From positions 186,001-250,000 of the forward strand of contig JAPEIS010000011.1 in NCBI GenBank assembly GCA_029531795.1: a stretch of DNA of 64,000 nucleotides, in the 5' to 3' direction. Below are positions 45,950 to 58,357 of the stretch, one piece after another; within the stretch, counting starts at the first letter, position 1, and the number at the start of each line of letters is the position of its first letter. Made by a program: the position numbers and the translations under genes. The notes under the pieces were generated by a model that was not told the origin of the DNA, made no database searches, and worked only from the letters and a program-made list of their open reading frames with translations. The stretch is from Sclerotinia nivalis. Taxonomy: Eukaryota > Ascomycota > Leotiomycetes > Helotiales > Sclerotiniaceae.

Positions 45950-47674
45950 CTAGGAAGCACCCGAATGCCTCGTAGCCCTAAAAAACACCAAAACCAAAAG
46001 AAGCGTCGCAGCCGCTAACCCAACATTAACCCACTCCCCCGCTCTCAACCCCTTCAACATCGACGGATCTCGATGAATTTCCGATCCCCCTGTGCTTCCT
46101 ACCGCTCCCTGCACGGCCGTTGCAATCGCCAGACCTAGAGATCTACCGACCTGATTCGAGGTATTTAGCAGCGCGCCTCCAAGCGACTGATCACTTTCGT
46201 CGAGACGGCGTACCACGAAAAGATTAATTGTCGGTGATAACATGTCCGCGCTGATGCATAGACACATGGCTGGAAAACCGTAGGCCCAATACGTCGTGTT
46301 TGGGGAGATGGGCAATGCGAAGAGAAGCGGGGATATAATGCCGCAGATGGTCGAGAAGACGAGGACGTAGAAACCCGGGAAGATGGTTAGAGCTTTGGCC
46401 GTTACGAAGGATACGAGCACTATTACTATTTAGCCATTTTGCCCAGATATGAAATTTAGATTTATACTTACGGCCTGCAACTCCAGCTGGGAGGAAGCGT
46501 ACTGTTGTTTCGATAACTCCTAGTCCGAGGAAATCCTGATAACTAGATTTAAAGTATTAGCTTTGTGCTCGGAGGCGAGAGAATATCTTCAAACTTACAA
46601 ATAGGTCGCAAAGATCAAGTAGCTATTGTAGGATGCGAAAAAACAGCCGATAATAGCAAATGCAGATGTGAATTGCGCATTTCTGAACATGGAAACTTTC
46701 ACAAGTGGACTGCGGTCGGTACGCTCCAAATGTCGCTGCCAAAAGTAAAAGACCACCATTAAAAGGAGCGCTACTACAATGAGCACAGGAATCCAAGGGG
46801 TACTCCACCCAATCCCACCACCCTCCGTGAGAGCGAACAAAAGCGTAATCAAGCTTGTCGATATTAGCGCTCCTCCAATCCAGTCGACATCTAATTTACT
46901 GTCAGGGTCGATAGTTTTCACCGGAGGCCGAGGGATAACAATAATCCCAGCCACCGTGGTGAAAGCGGCAAGAATAGCAATGATCCAGAAGACCCATTTC
47001 CAGCTGAGGTAAGCGCCGATAATCCCGCCCATAATATTTCCCATGACGGATCCCAGCGCTGAAGTGGCGGTATAGGTGACGAACGCGTAAGTTCTCTTCT
47101 TACCGGGTGGAAAGGTGGAGCTTAGGATTCCGACCGCGGACGGAACCGTTGCGGCGCTACCGAGCCCCTGCAGCGCCCGTAAGATGTCAAACACAATTTC
47201 GCCGGGGGAGAATGGGATCGTGACGGTAATAATGGTGACGAAGATGGAACCATATATGAAAAAGATTCGCCGGCCGTAGATATCTGCGAGACGACCCCAG
47301 AGAAGTAGAACGCAGGCAAATGCTATATTGTACGATGACGTGATCCATTGTTGGCGGTTCGGAGGTATTCCGAGGGCTTCGCTAATGGATGGCAACATAA
47401 TCACAGCAGATTGCACAAAGATGATCTTTTTTAGTAGGAAATTAGTATTACGAAATGCAGAGGATAGGTAGCAATTGAGCTACAAACGTACATTAAGGAA
47501 GCCAGCTCCTGCCAATGTTAGCACCAAGGCAATTTCTCTCGCTGTGGATAATAGTTGTGCCGGTGGCTGATCGCTGAGCTCTTCCTCGCTCGTTACAGGT
47601 CTGACTATTCCTCTGGCAGGCTTCTTCAGCTCCAGGTTGCCAGCAGGGCTGTCTGGTCTCTGCTGTTCAAACAT
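45950..47674 (-). CDS. MFS drug/metabolite exporter, DHA2 type
   Basis: Four exons on the minus strand (47674-47492, 47425-46599, 46542-46472, 46419-45950) encode 516 residues; all three introns (66, 56 and 52 bp) have GTACGT or GTAAGT donors. A cytosolic leader precedes about 12-14 hydrophobic segments. MFS motif A reads GRLADIYGRR (105-114), and ITSSYNIAFACVLLLWGRL before it is typical of DHA2 drug:H+ antiporters. ALQGLGSAATVPSAVGILS is the next conserved helix. The C-terminal part includes GRSLGLAIATAVQGAVG. Such pumps export antibiotics and fungal metabolites. Its place beside the synthetase/oxygenase group suggests product export, but nothing in the sequence shows the substrate. The upstream 3.3 kb is gene-free, so its promoter is isolated. 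Confidence 0.92.
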
Positions 47675-48009
47675 ATCTACCGACGTAAAAGAATGCGGCA
47701 AGGAAAGAATGTGCTGTGCAATGCCAATGTGTCTATGTTTATCTTCATATTTGGGGAAGAAACTAGATATATATAATTCCTCATAGCCATAGTTTTGCGA
47801 CAATCTCTTTTGAGTCAAGCACCTCGTCATCAACGACAAAAGGCTTTTAGATTGTACATTTTGAAGGCATACTAATGGTCAACTTTAAGTGGGAGCCTCC
47901 ATTATCACGAGTCCCTTAGTCTGGGCACTGCCAAGTTAGCGTTTAAACGGCCATATACTTACATGCATATCGTGATAACTTCCTAGCTTACTGTCTAGGC
48001 TCAAGTTTG

Positions 48010-48095
48010 TCTCACCGTCTTGAACTTCGAGGTCGATATTATGTGAGTAAAATAATTTGACTGGTGGCAAAATCAAAGCGGTGAGACAGACTTCA
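48010..48095. promoter_or_regulatory. Inverted GTTTGTCTCACCG / CGGTGAGACAGAC pair
   Basis: Two 13-base arms, one mismatch apart, separated by about 60 bases and lying about 340-420 bases upstream of the MFS start. They could be paired binding sites of a dimeric regulator or ends of a small foldback element. Confidence 0.35.
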
Positions 48096-48387
48096 CAGCA
48101 TACGCAGACCGGTATTTAATGAGGTCCGGGCTAATTAAGTGACTGCATCAAAATTACTATGGGAGTTCAAAAACCGAATATAATTTTTCCATAACATGGA
48201 TTGAAATCAATTCTAAGGAAATGCATTATTTTCTAATTGAATATCTAGAAGTTTTTCCAAATTTGAAATGAAAATATTGAATGATTAAATTTACATTGAA
48301 TTTCGAAATGATTAAGTTTTGCTAGGTTTTGACGAGGAGATCCCTTAGGTTTCTAGCCCAGACCTCATAGAATACCCGCACCTCCGT

Positions 48388-48626
48388 ACTCGTGCAGCCA
48401 AGAAGTAAACAACTCCTGCCCAAACAGAGTTGAATAACTGCGGGGAAATATTCAAGAACGTTAAAGGGCATAGATCCCTCAAATCTATACTAGATATGAT
48501 AGTAGATTGCCTTGAATCCCACTTTAATAAAGTGAAAATGATGAGAAGTAGTCAATTTCACCGGCAAAATAAAAATTTAAGCGCCGATATAGCGTCGGAG
48601 TTGTGGTACTTTCTGGCCGCAGGGTA
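48388..48626. mobile_element. MITE of the CTCGTGCAGCC family, about 239 bp
   Basis: The left end ACTCGTGCAGCCAAGAAGTA pairs with the right end, whose complement is TACCCTGCGGCCAGAAAGTA. TA flanks both ends, consistent with Tc1/mariner-type target duplication. No coding capacity. Confidence 0.65.
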
Positions 48627-50023
48627 GCAATAGGTACAGTAGTACTAGGTTGGCCAAAGTCCCTTGTTGTAGGATGCTCAGGAGTTGCACGGACGTAAAA
48701 GTTTAACATATTATGTAATTTAACAATCATCTTTCATCAATGCTTGTCTTCTCTGTTGGACGGACGACGGATTGTATAAAACCCCCGAATAAATGTTTGT
48801 GATAGTAATTATGCCGGAAGAAACCCGAAGAACTTAATTCACTCGACGTTTTTTAAGCTTTGCTTAGATATACCCGGTGGTGGGGCCAGCGCGTAGGTTA
48901 CTTGGGCTGGACGATTACTTCTGCTAGACGACAGGTTTGCAAACGTAAATTCAGGTCAATTCCCTGTCAAGGAAAAAAGGATAAACAAGTCCCTGATGCT
49001 CTTCGAAAATCTTCGTTTAAAATGTAACTACTAGTTGCACTTCTAAGGCCCGGGACCGGAGAGTTGAGTAAGCGAGACTTCCGGCGAAGCTTAGTTATTG
49101 CCAGGTCAGGTCAAGGGCTGAAGACTGACTCTTGCAAATGGGAGAATACCTTCTAGAAAGTCGGGTTTTCAACTGTCAAAAGATATCAACAGGCTTATGA
49201 GAGTATAAGGCATTATAGCTCTTTATTTTTCTTCATCTTACAAAGTTATCACTCCTATATCTATGTCTCCACTTCACTATCTGTTGACCCTCCTGGGATC
49301 CTGATAGTGTGCTATATATATAGTCTGCTAGCTAAAGCAGTCAGAGATCTTACATAAATTCTCTGATTTCACGTGAATAATTCATATACTTAAAGCAGTA
49401 GAACTTTAGAATGTTTTGGTAGCTATTCAGCTTTAAATATACAACTATGGAAGTAGCGATATAAAATAGAAAACTTTTAATTTTACTTCACTAATAGAAC
49501 TACTCATCGAATAGTTTTGTTCTTGTTATCACTAATTGGATTATAACACAATTGCGAAGAACAAAACTTCAAATACTAAACATCAACGATTAAAAAGTAC
49601 TATATTCCAACTACAATTCTCAATAATTATGTTCAAAGACTAACCATTTAACTCTATTATAAAGATCAAGTAGAGATAATAAACGTTTTTAAAATGATGA
49701 GAGATTAGTTATAGAATCTCACACCCATCCAACCGTTTGAAACTCCACTAAAATAATATCTACCCCATAGTAAGCTGGCTGGGTAATAATCCGACAGGTA
49801 CACTAATACATCCCCCAAAATAACCGATAAGCATTCTAGATTGTCAAATCCATACAACTCCGGATATATCAAAATTTTCAGGATCCACACAGGTAATGTA
49901 TCAGATCGCCCCCCGGCTAGGTGTCCGGATACACGGCTAATCTTATCAATCTTTTAAAAATAGAATGAAGGATTTGTTTCTAGACCATAATTACGCTTCT
50001 GCTATACGATATGGATAGAACTG

Positions 50024-50167
50024 TTGTTCGCTCTTTTGCTTACATGTTGTTCGCTCTTTTGCTTACATGTTGGTCGCTCTTTTGCTTACATGTTGGTCGC
50101 TCTTTTGCTTACATGCATGTTGGTCGCTCTTTTGCTTACATGCATGTTGTTCGCTCTTTTGCTTACA
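50024..50167 (+). repeat. 23/27-bp minisatellite, six units
   Basis: Six units of TTGTTCGCTCTTTTGCTTAC followed by ATG; units 4 and 5 carry an extra CATG making 27 bases, and units 3-5 have GG instead of GT at the fourth position. The array is otherwise almost perfect, so it is recent. Confidence 0.95.
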
Positions 50168-50593
50168 CTCGTGCTGATTGCGTTGATGATAATAATAATA
50201 AAGTTTTCTATTATCTGCCTTGAACTATCAATCCTTGTATTGGTAATATAATCAAAGCTTTCTATAGCATGAGAGAAATAAAAGCCAAATCCACTACTGC
50301 AGTGTTTTACATGGCATCATCAAGTTGGAAAATTTTCCTTGAAAGTTTTATTTGTCTCTCATCATTATTCTTTTAAAGCGACGGAAAAATTCCTTCAGGT
50401 TATAGCGGGTGTCGATGCTCCAACTCTGTGCATCGAGTGCTCCCTCCTGCGGATCAGCCGGAGTGATTTGATTATAAACATAATGCAAAAGATCCACCGC
50501 ACTGAGAAATTTAGGGTTTGGTAGGGGATCACTGCCGTTGTTGGTGTATAAACTTTGTACTCCATATTAATGTAGATTAAAGTTTTGCATCCA

Positions 50594-50697
50594 ACTCGTG
50601 CAGCCAGAAAATACAACTCCAAAACTCTATGCACATACCAGAAGATAGTAATCTTCAAAAAGAATAATCTAGTTTCATACTTTCTGGTAGCACGAGT
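50594..50697. mobile_element. MITE of the CTCGTGCAGCC family, about 104 bp
   Basis: 21-base ends ACTCGTGCAGCCAGAAAATA and, as complement, ACTCGTGCTACCAGAAAGTA, three mismatches apart. The interior is about 60 bases of AT-rich sequence. The right flank is TA, the left AA. Confidence 0.75.
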
Positions 50698-51003
50698 AAA
50701 TTTCCGGGAAAAAGATTAATTGGCTTTTCAGTTCGAGGCACAATTGTGCGACGTACTGCCAGAGATAGCGAGCTTCAATTATCGAAAACAATAGCAATAA
50801 CAATGTAGAATTAAGGCGATTCGACCCTATTTGACTATTTGGCCGACCGTGTTGAATCCACTTGGAATATCGTTTACACTTGGAGCATTGAGTACAATGC
50901 ACGGATGGTACAGGGAAAGAAAGAGTGTGAAATGTGTAAAGAGCCAATACCTTATAATTCTCTATGTAATCTTCAATCTTCAAATTTTGAACATATCCAG
51001 ACC

Positions 51004-53128
51004 CTACGACAATAAAACCCTAATCTCTCCCCCAGTTCTCGGATATAACGCTCGTAATGGCTTCAGCTCTCCATCCTCTTCATCCAGACTTTCCTCCAGT
51101 TCTTCATCGGCCTTCATAAGTCTCTCTTCCACCTTCTCGAAATCGTCACAGAATTTCTCCGCCGCCTCTTCGGTAATTTGTCGCACCAACATACTATTTT
51201 GCAGATCCTTGAGATTCTCCATCGCGTCCATTAATGCCGAAGGTAGGAAATCATCTAGGGTTTGAGAGGCTTGGATTAAAGATGCAGGTTGGAATACTGG
51301 GTGGTCTCTAATGTCCGTGGTGGTGGATAGGGCTTGTAGGAGCGGCTGTAGAGCAGACTTTTCGACGAAGAAGGTATATTGGTGGTCTATGAGAGTGGTG
51401 GCGTGTTCTTCTATTGTATCTTTGATTTCTGAAACGCGGGAGATAGTGAAGTCGAAGGGAGCGAGGGTTGCTCTGGCGGATAGGAGACAATTTATTGTGA
51501 AGATTGTACTTCTAGGAGCCGAGAGATCCTTTGCGACGTTTTCGCTGCCTTTCATAAAAGGGTCGAATGCTTCGGTGAGAATGAGCTCGAAGTCAGCTTC
51601 TCGTGTCTCTGGGGATGTGAAGGATGTTTCATATGTTTTCATGATGGCAGTTAGTTGTTTCAAGCCTTCATGGAGGAAATCGGGTGGACTGAGATCAGGA
51701 GGGGCAACCTGGGTTTCGGCTTGGAGACTGGTGATATGATCGCGCATTAAAGCCCGGAATTGGCGTAATGCCGACTCTTCGAGGGTCGCAAGAGAGTCGA
51801 GAAGAACTGAGTCGTCTCCGAGCAATCTTTGGAATGTACCGCGGTAGAAATTTAACAGGTTTGCTATTTTGTATGCCATTATTGTCTCTTCGTGACTTTG
51901 TATCACTTGGCCAATTCTTTGGCGAAGAACCCGCGCAACACCTGCGACATCCCGATCTACTAATTCGTTAAGAGCTTTCAAACCATCAAAATGGCCGATC
52001 TCGTCCTCGTTTTCAGCTATGCGATTCCAGGGCTCACTATCTAGCCCTGCTTGTATCCCCTTTGCGATCTCATCGCCATCTGAGATGAAGAGGACTTCGA
52101 GAGCTTCTCTCTCACCTACTGTAGCAGAATGAGTCCAGGCCAGCATGTCTCCTACATAACGTAGTGGATCATGAGCTACTAATTCAATTGGCTTTATTGA
52201 AGGGTCCTCATCACCTCCAACGGTGGTCCCAGTCAATGCAGTATAAAATCCATCCGAGAGTATATTCTCTCTTGCTTCAGCGAAGAAGTCAAGACAACTT
52301 TGGAATAGCGATGGTCGTTCTGCTAGTACGCGAAGGGCGCGGCGGATTGAAGAACTTATCTGTGGATTTTCCAGATTGAGTGTCTTAAACTCTCTCTGTA
52401 TCCAGCGATAAAGTTTCTGAAAAGCACCATTAATATTCTTTGAGGTTTGTTCCATAATTTCCAATCCCAAGCGTTGATTCTCTGTCCCAAGTAAAATTTC
52501 ACAATCATTTTGAATTTTCTTCGCTCTACTCAGAATGGAGAAGAATCTATCATTCACAGGCTCGGCCGTTGAAGTAAGTATTGCAATATCATCATCTGAC
52601 ATAACAAAATGTGCATTAAAAGCATTTAACAATTCCTGCTTTGCTTGCATCTGTTCCTGTTGCTTCATGAGCTCGGAAGCTTCCTGTATGACTGGAGCTG
52701 TTTCTTGATGAGCGGCTGAAATGTGCCGCTTCATTTCTTCACATCCTTGATTGAGAGTAGCAATGGTAAGGCCAATGCGTTTAAGTTGCTATATTTGAAT
52801 GAGATGAGAGTTCTGAACAACAGGAGGAGAAGCCTCATACCTCAGCAACATGGCCAAATTCACGAATTATGTCGCCATTACTTTCAATAACCTCCCTCTG
52901 AACATCTAACCTCAACTGTCGTCTAGTCTCAGCAGTATTTTGTACACCTCGTTTGTCTAATAAGGACAGAGCATCTCTGATATCTGAATCGGCATAAGAT
53001 GCGGAAAGAACACTCGTGACTTTTGAAGATAATGGATTGGTTCTTGATGCCAGAGGGCTTCCAGGAGAATCTGTCCCATCACTAAACCCTGAATATGATT
53101 GTTTGCGAGTGAAATAATCAGCCGTCAT
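51004..53128 (-). CDS. COG6: Conserved oligomeric Golgi complex subunit 6
   Basis: Two exons on the minus strand, 53128-52841 and 52788-51004, encode 690 residues. The 52-bp intron has donor GTATGA and acceptor TATAG and joins GHVAE to [13 protein letters not shown]. The N-terminal Ser-rich leader is followed by a coiled region ([40 protein letters not shown]). The core motifs of COG6 then follow: [57 protein letters not shown] and [23 protein letters not shown]6 belongs to lobe B of the COG tether, which captures retrograde vesicles at the Golgi. Length is normal. It is divergent from ATG9; in yeast, COG subunits are also needed for Atg9 traffic, so the pairing is biologically suggestive but may be chance. 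Confidence 0.93.
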
Positions 53129-53628
53129 GATTCCCGCGAGATTTGTGTTCAATTTTTCTCTTATCTTCGAGATTATTTTTAAACATTCGTCGTTTTTGAT
53201 TGTCTCGAACACAAGTTCCAAGATCTCCAAGATCTCTCGTGGCTATAAATGCGCTAAACCATTTTAAGTTGATAAGAAAGCGGTCAAACCGGCAGATAAT
53301 CGAGTTGCCATATCGCCCTGGGGTGGGCGTCATTCACCTACTATCTCGTGCTCTTTATTCTAACTACCATTTTGAAACCATCGACATAATTCAGCTGACT
53401 TGGAGATTTGTTGACCGTATGCCTGGATTTTGCCAGTCATGTATCATATTTAATATTGTATTTGATCTTACAATCACTCGCAAGGTCATTTTACATGTTT
53501 GACCGTTTTCAGCCTACATCTACAGCTCATTGCAATCTTCACTAGAAGCCAAAAAGTCTATCTCGCATGCATTCACAGAACAATCTTGTACATACATAGC
53601 TTGGCTAATATAGGTGTCTCTTCTCACA
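53129..53628. promoter_or_regulatory. Divergent promoter region of COG6 and ATG9
   Basis: Exactly 500 bases separate the two start codons, so both promoters and leaders are here. No TATA box or known operator is clear. Confidence 0.5.
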
Positions 53629-56572
53629 ATGATGGCCTCCAACCTTATTTCACGGCTCCTACCATCAAATACTCAAGGACGATCGATATATGATTCATTA
53701 CGTGCTCACGACGAGGCATCCGAATCGGATATGGATATAGAGGAACGAGCGGCAATGGCAATCGATGAGGAGAATCTAAGATTTCAGGATGATGAGTTGG
53801 GAAATCCAGCAGATGTAATCGGCGGCGAATCTGTCACAGAAAGTACGGCATTTCTGTCTGATCAACAACAAACACCTCAGAAGCAAGAATATAATCGCAA
53901 GGGGAAAGGCAAAGGTCGCTCACATAATTTGGCAGAATCGCCAAGGTTACTTGAAGAAGATCCAGATGATGATGTGCCTGCCTCATTGTTGATCGAGGGA
54001 AATAATCGACATGCTGATCCGGAGACTCCAAACCACATCCGAGCAAGGCAGACGGCGCTGCCAAAGAGAGCACCTGCAGTACCGGGACCATCCGCACAAC
54101 AGATAAAAGAAGAAAGAGATAGGGCCCATTGGGAGATGACGCAGGAACAACAGAAATTACATGAAGATGGCGGAAATAGGGCGACTGTTGTGCCGCATAC
54201 ACCACAGTCTATCCCTCAAAATACTGGGTTCTACTTGACAGGTAGTCCGAAAGATAAAGCTATGTATCGATGGGTCAACGTAACAAATCTAGATAATTTC
54301 ATCGGAGATCTATATGCTTATTTTGAGGGGGCAGGAATTTGGTGTATAGTTCTCGCCAAAGTCATTGACATCCTGTAAGTCCATCCCTCTAAGGTGAAGG
54401 CAGCCCAAGCTAATTTTTTTTTGGCTAGCACACTTGTTTTTGTAGCAGTATTTACGACTTTCCTTACACAATGCGTCGACTATAAAAAGATCTATCGTGG
54501 TGACGCTCGCAGCTTGGAGTACGCGTTGGTTCCACAATGTACAAAGAAGATATCCGGAATGTCGAATGTAGCAATTTGGCTAGTCTGCCTATTTGTACTC
54601 TATAGAGTATATCAGCTTCTGACGGATCTCCCGAGGCTTATGAAAATGCGTGACTTTTTTACCTATCTCCTTGAGATACAGGATAGCAATATGCAGACTG
54701 TATCTTTTCAAGATGTTATCGCCAGGTTAATGGCTCTGCGAGACGCAAATCCTATGACAGTGGAGAGAATTTCGCCGGATAATCGGAAATTTGTCTTGGG
54801 TACTCAATCAAAACAACGACTTGATGCCCATGACATAGCCAATCGTCTGATGCGGAAAGAAAATTACCTCATTGCCCTGTTTAACAAGGAAATTCTGGAC
54901 CTTACTCTACCACTGCCTTTTCTGCAAGGCCGACAGCTATTTTCAAAAACTTTACAATGGAACTTAGAGTGGTGCATATTAGACTTTGTCTTCAATGACT
55001 ATGGTCAGGTCAGACAATTGGTTCTGAAGGATTCTCATCGGCGAGAGTTGAGCGATGGGTTGCGAAATAGATTCCTTTTCGCTGGTTTAATGAACGTTAT
55101 CTGTGCTCCGGTCATCGTCATCTATGTGGTGATTGTGTATTTCTTCAAATACTTCAATGTAAATTTTGCTCTATCTTCGAAACTTGAACGCCAGCTAACT
55201 AGAGATTTAGCAATATCATAAAAATCCCGCGGCTCTCGGCTCACGGGGATATACGCCTCTCGCGGAGTGGAAATTTAGGGAGTTCAATGAGCTTCATCAT
55301 TTATTTAACAAGCGGTTAAACATGTCATACCCGTTTGCATCACGGTACCTCGATCAATTTCCAAACGTCAAAATGGCCCATATGGCTAAATTTATAACAT
55401 TCATGGCCGGAGCCGTTGTTTCCGTTTTGATAGTTGCCACGGTCTGGGACTCTGAAGTTTTGGCTGGATTTGACATTACCTCGGAGAGACCGGTATTATT
55501 CTATATAGGAGTCTTTGGATCGCTCTGGGCTATCACAAATGGTATGATACCAGAAGAAAATGAGGTTTTTGACCCCGAGTACGCACTCCGGCAAGTGATA
55601 GAATATACTCATTACATGCCCAACCACTGGCAAGATCGACTCCACAGCGATGAAGTCAAGCGAGAGTTTTCCACGCTCTACCAACTTAAACTCATGATTT
55701 TCATTGAAGAAGTCTTTAGCATCATAATTACTCCATTTCTGTTATGGTTCAGCTTGCCAAAGTGCGCCGATCAGATCATTGACTTCTTCAGAGAATTCAC
55801 AGTTCATGTTGATGGTGTGGGATATGTTTGCTCATTCGCCGTTTTCGACTTCAAGAAGGGAGATGGTAGAGCTCCGACACAAGGTAAAGCCAAGACCGAT
55901 ATGCGAGAGGATTATTATTCCACGAAGCATGGAAAAATGGCCGCCTCATATTATAACTTCCTGGACAACTATTTGCTCAATCCAAAAACAGGTGTACCAG
56001 GACATAATCCACCGGGATTGCAACAACAATTCTACCCTCCTCCAGCCTTTCCAGGTTTGATGTCGTCTCCCATATCCGGTGCGGATTTGCAGAGCTCAAG
56101 GACAGGACGGAGTGATGCAAGACCGATGAATAGAGCACCTTATGGTCCACAGCAAGCAGTTCGGACACCTCGATTCCCATCTAATACTACTGCTACTGGA
56201 TCTCCTATGGCCTCCATTCTTTTGGATCCACGTCATCAACCGCCATCATCTGAATTGGGAGCTCGTAGCGTTAGACGAAATTCTCGATCCCGTTATCAAG
56301 GTCGTAGAGGAAACAATATTATTGAAGATCCGATGGAGGACGAGGATGGACCTGGCCGACCCGTCGTTCAACCTGGAAGATCTTATGCAGTCGATGAGAC
56401 GGTTGCGAATCTGGGTGAATCAACTTGGGAAGTGTCTCCAGCAAACGCAGACACTGGGGATAAGGATGAGGAGGAGGACGGTGATGGTGCTGGGGGAGGT
56501 GGAGTCTTGGGACTTGTGTATCAATTTCAGAAGGCGCAAACGAATGGTAGACCCGGCGTTAGCATTTGGTAG
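53629..56572 (+). CDS. ATG9: Autophagy-related membrane protein 9 (lipid scramblase)
   Basis: Three exons, 53629-54374, 54429-55158 and 55211-56572, encode 945 residues. Introns are 54 and 52 bp with donors GTAAGT and GTAAAT and branches GCTAAT and GCTAAC. The acidic, disordered N-terminus (1-210) precedes KAMYRWVNVTNLDNFIGDLY. Core signatures then run in order: RVYQLLTDLPRLMKMRDFF, RMKxx-type helix ANRLMRKENYLIALFNKEIL, WNLEWCILDFVF, and after splicing YHKNPAALGSRGYTPLAEWK, FRELN-type FREFNELHHLFNKRL, then FPNVKMAHMAKFITFMAGA. DGVGYVCSFAVFDFKK closes the core. The C-terminal 280 residues are disordered. ATG9 vesicles seed the phagophore and the protein scrambles phospholipids. Two adjacent ATGs (53629, 53632) both fit. 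Confidence 0.96.
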
Positions 56573-58357
56573 CGAGGGAATATGAAGGTTATGGAGTCTA
56601 AGGTTTTTTGGCGAAAGGGGAGATATATGCATGGTATCGGCCGGAGCCCCTGGGTTTGAAGCGAAGCCACTTGTAATAAGAGCATATTTTTAGAATGTAA
56701 TTTTGATATCAATATCATGTCATTCAACATTATTTAAAGAAATGAAGGTGCTTTGATCAGTATCAAGTATATACACAATTGAGTAAACATGATGGCTACT
56801 ACTAATATTGATTGAGGTCGTTGAGAAGTTGATTCACAATAGTACAACCCAGGTCTCATCATAATAAGTACTAAGTACTGAAAATGCCGTAACAATAATC
56901 TTACAATTTGTCACGGAAAAACCCGAATACATAATACAAAACACCAAAGTCGAGGTTTCAAGCCTCTTTCTTCAAGCCAGCTCCACAATTCAGCCTTCAA
57001 GTACTAAAACGCTAACGATTTCATCAGCATTCTCGAAATCCCAGTGAGGTTATGATGGGGATTTGCCAAAATGGCATTCTGAAATGGTATTCTGCAGGAA
57101 TGGCATGATGAAAGTTTTAGGTTAAGAAGGTGTTGGGGGAAATATGAAATGTCGTACGATGATGGTGACGATGATGCCATGGGCATTGATAAGGCTGGCT
57201 CCCGCGGGTTGGCTACCCAGGGATCTTTCTATTTTCGGGACCGTGCTTGGGTTTGTTGCCTTTCTGTCGGTAAATGGATGTTCCCTTTTCTTCCACGCCT
57301 TGTTTGCTGCGAACTTGATGCGCGAGCTGTGAAAGGGGAAATGCCCTAGTAACCGATGGTTGAAAGATCTAAATCTAAATCTAAATTGTATTGCTACCTA
57401 CATACTTAGATACCAAAATAACCGGATCGCTTCGCAATTAGTTTAGGAGAGAGGAAAAGAGAAAGGTCTTTCTAGATATATTTACTTATACAGCCGCAGA
57501 ACCCGAAAACTATTGCTTACCTTTGGCAAGCTTACCTTCCTTCTTGACAGATAAAGTGGTATCTTCACTCGGTAGAGGGGATCCGAGAAGCATTCAACCA
57601 ACAGTGAGCAAGGCGGGCAAGCAATAAGCAGAAAATCCGATCAAAGGCTGCGAAAGCGGAGGTAGAAAAAGACAAAGACAAAGAATTGGGGTTTTCAATG
57701 GCGATACGTAATATTTAAATGCATATTAGGTATATTTCAATTGTTCTCTACTTATCTAGATCAATGTTTTGTGAAATTTGATATGTAATCTTAATGAAAG
57801 ACTTTAGTCAAATTTTCAAATTTATCTAGCTGTCTTGATTCACTCACTGCTCCATACAAACCTTTACCTCATTCACATTTACATTTTACTTTCCGTTGTG
57901 ATTGTTGTTTGTTGTTTGGTTTCAAAGACCAGAAAATCCTATCAAGGTCTTTGGAAATTTATTCTTTCTATCTTCAATTGTTGTAAGATAAATTTGATTT
58001 CCTTTTATAAATAATATAAAAGCCGTTTCTTGTTTCTACAAAGCTCTTTCGGTCCCGATTTTGTTCCAAATAACCCCTGTTCATCTAAGAGACAAACACA
58101 GCATCAAGCATCAACCACTTTTTTAATTTTGCTTTCAACTTTCAACCTATATCTACCAATCAATCCGCCACCCCTCCTCTTCCCCTCAACCTCAACCACA
58201 ACTCAATCGCAGAAATATTCTATTAGATTAGAAGTTTCTCAATTTCGATACTTTGGATCCTCATCGAACCGCGACGTTCATTGTTGATTCTACGGAAGTC
58301 GACAACCTGGCTCTTCAATCAGCTCAAGTTGGAGGAGGATCTGCGGTGTTAGCCCAA
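56573..58357. other. Long intergenic region upstream of the carrier gene
   Basis: About 1.8 kb. A 62-codon ATG frame near 57144 has no motif. TCTAAATCTAAATCTAAAT occurs near 57367. The last 350 bases are pyrimidine-rich leader sequence; a further 5' exon of the carrier gene could hide here. Confidence 0.45.

Larger units (their letters stand above)
47675..51003. other. Intergenic, repeat and MITE-rich
   Basis: About 3.3 kb with no gene. It contains an inverted pair of GTCTCACCG words upstream of the exporter, two elements of the CTCGTGCAGCC family and a 23-bp minisatellite, otherwise AT-rich sequence. Confidence 0.5.

Noticed and set aside
45950..47674. Three separate small membrane proteins instead of one transporter
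   Set aside because: Standard introns join the open frames in phase into one 516-residue DHA2-type protein with motifs in the right order.
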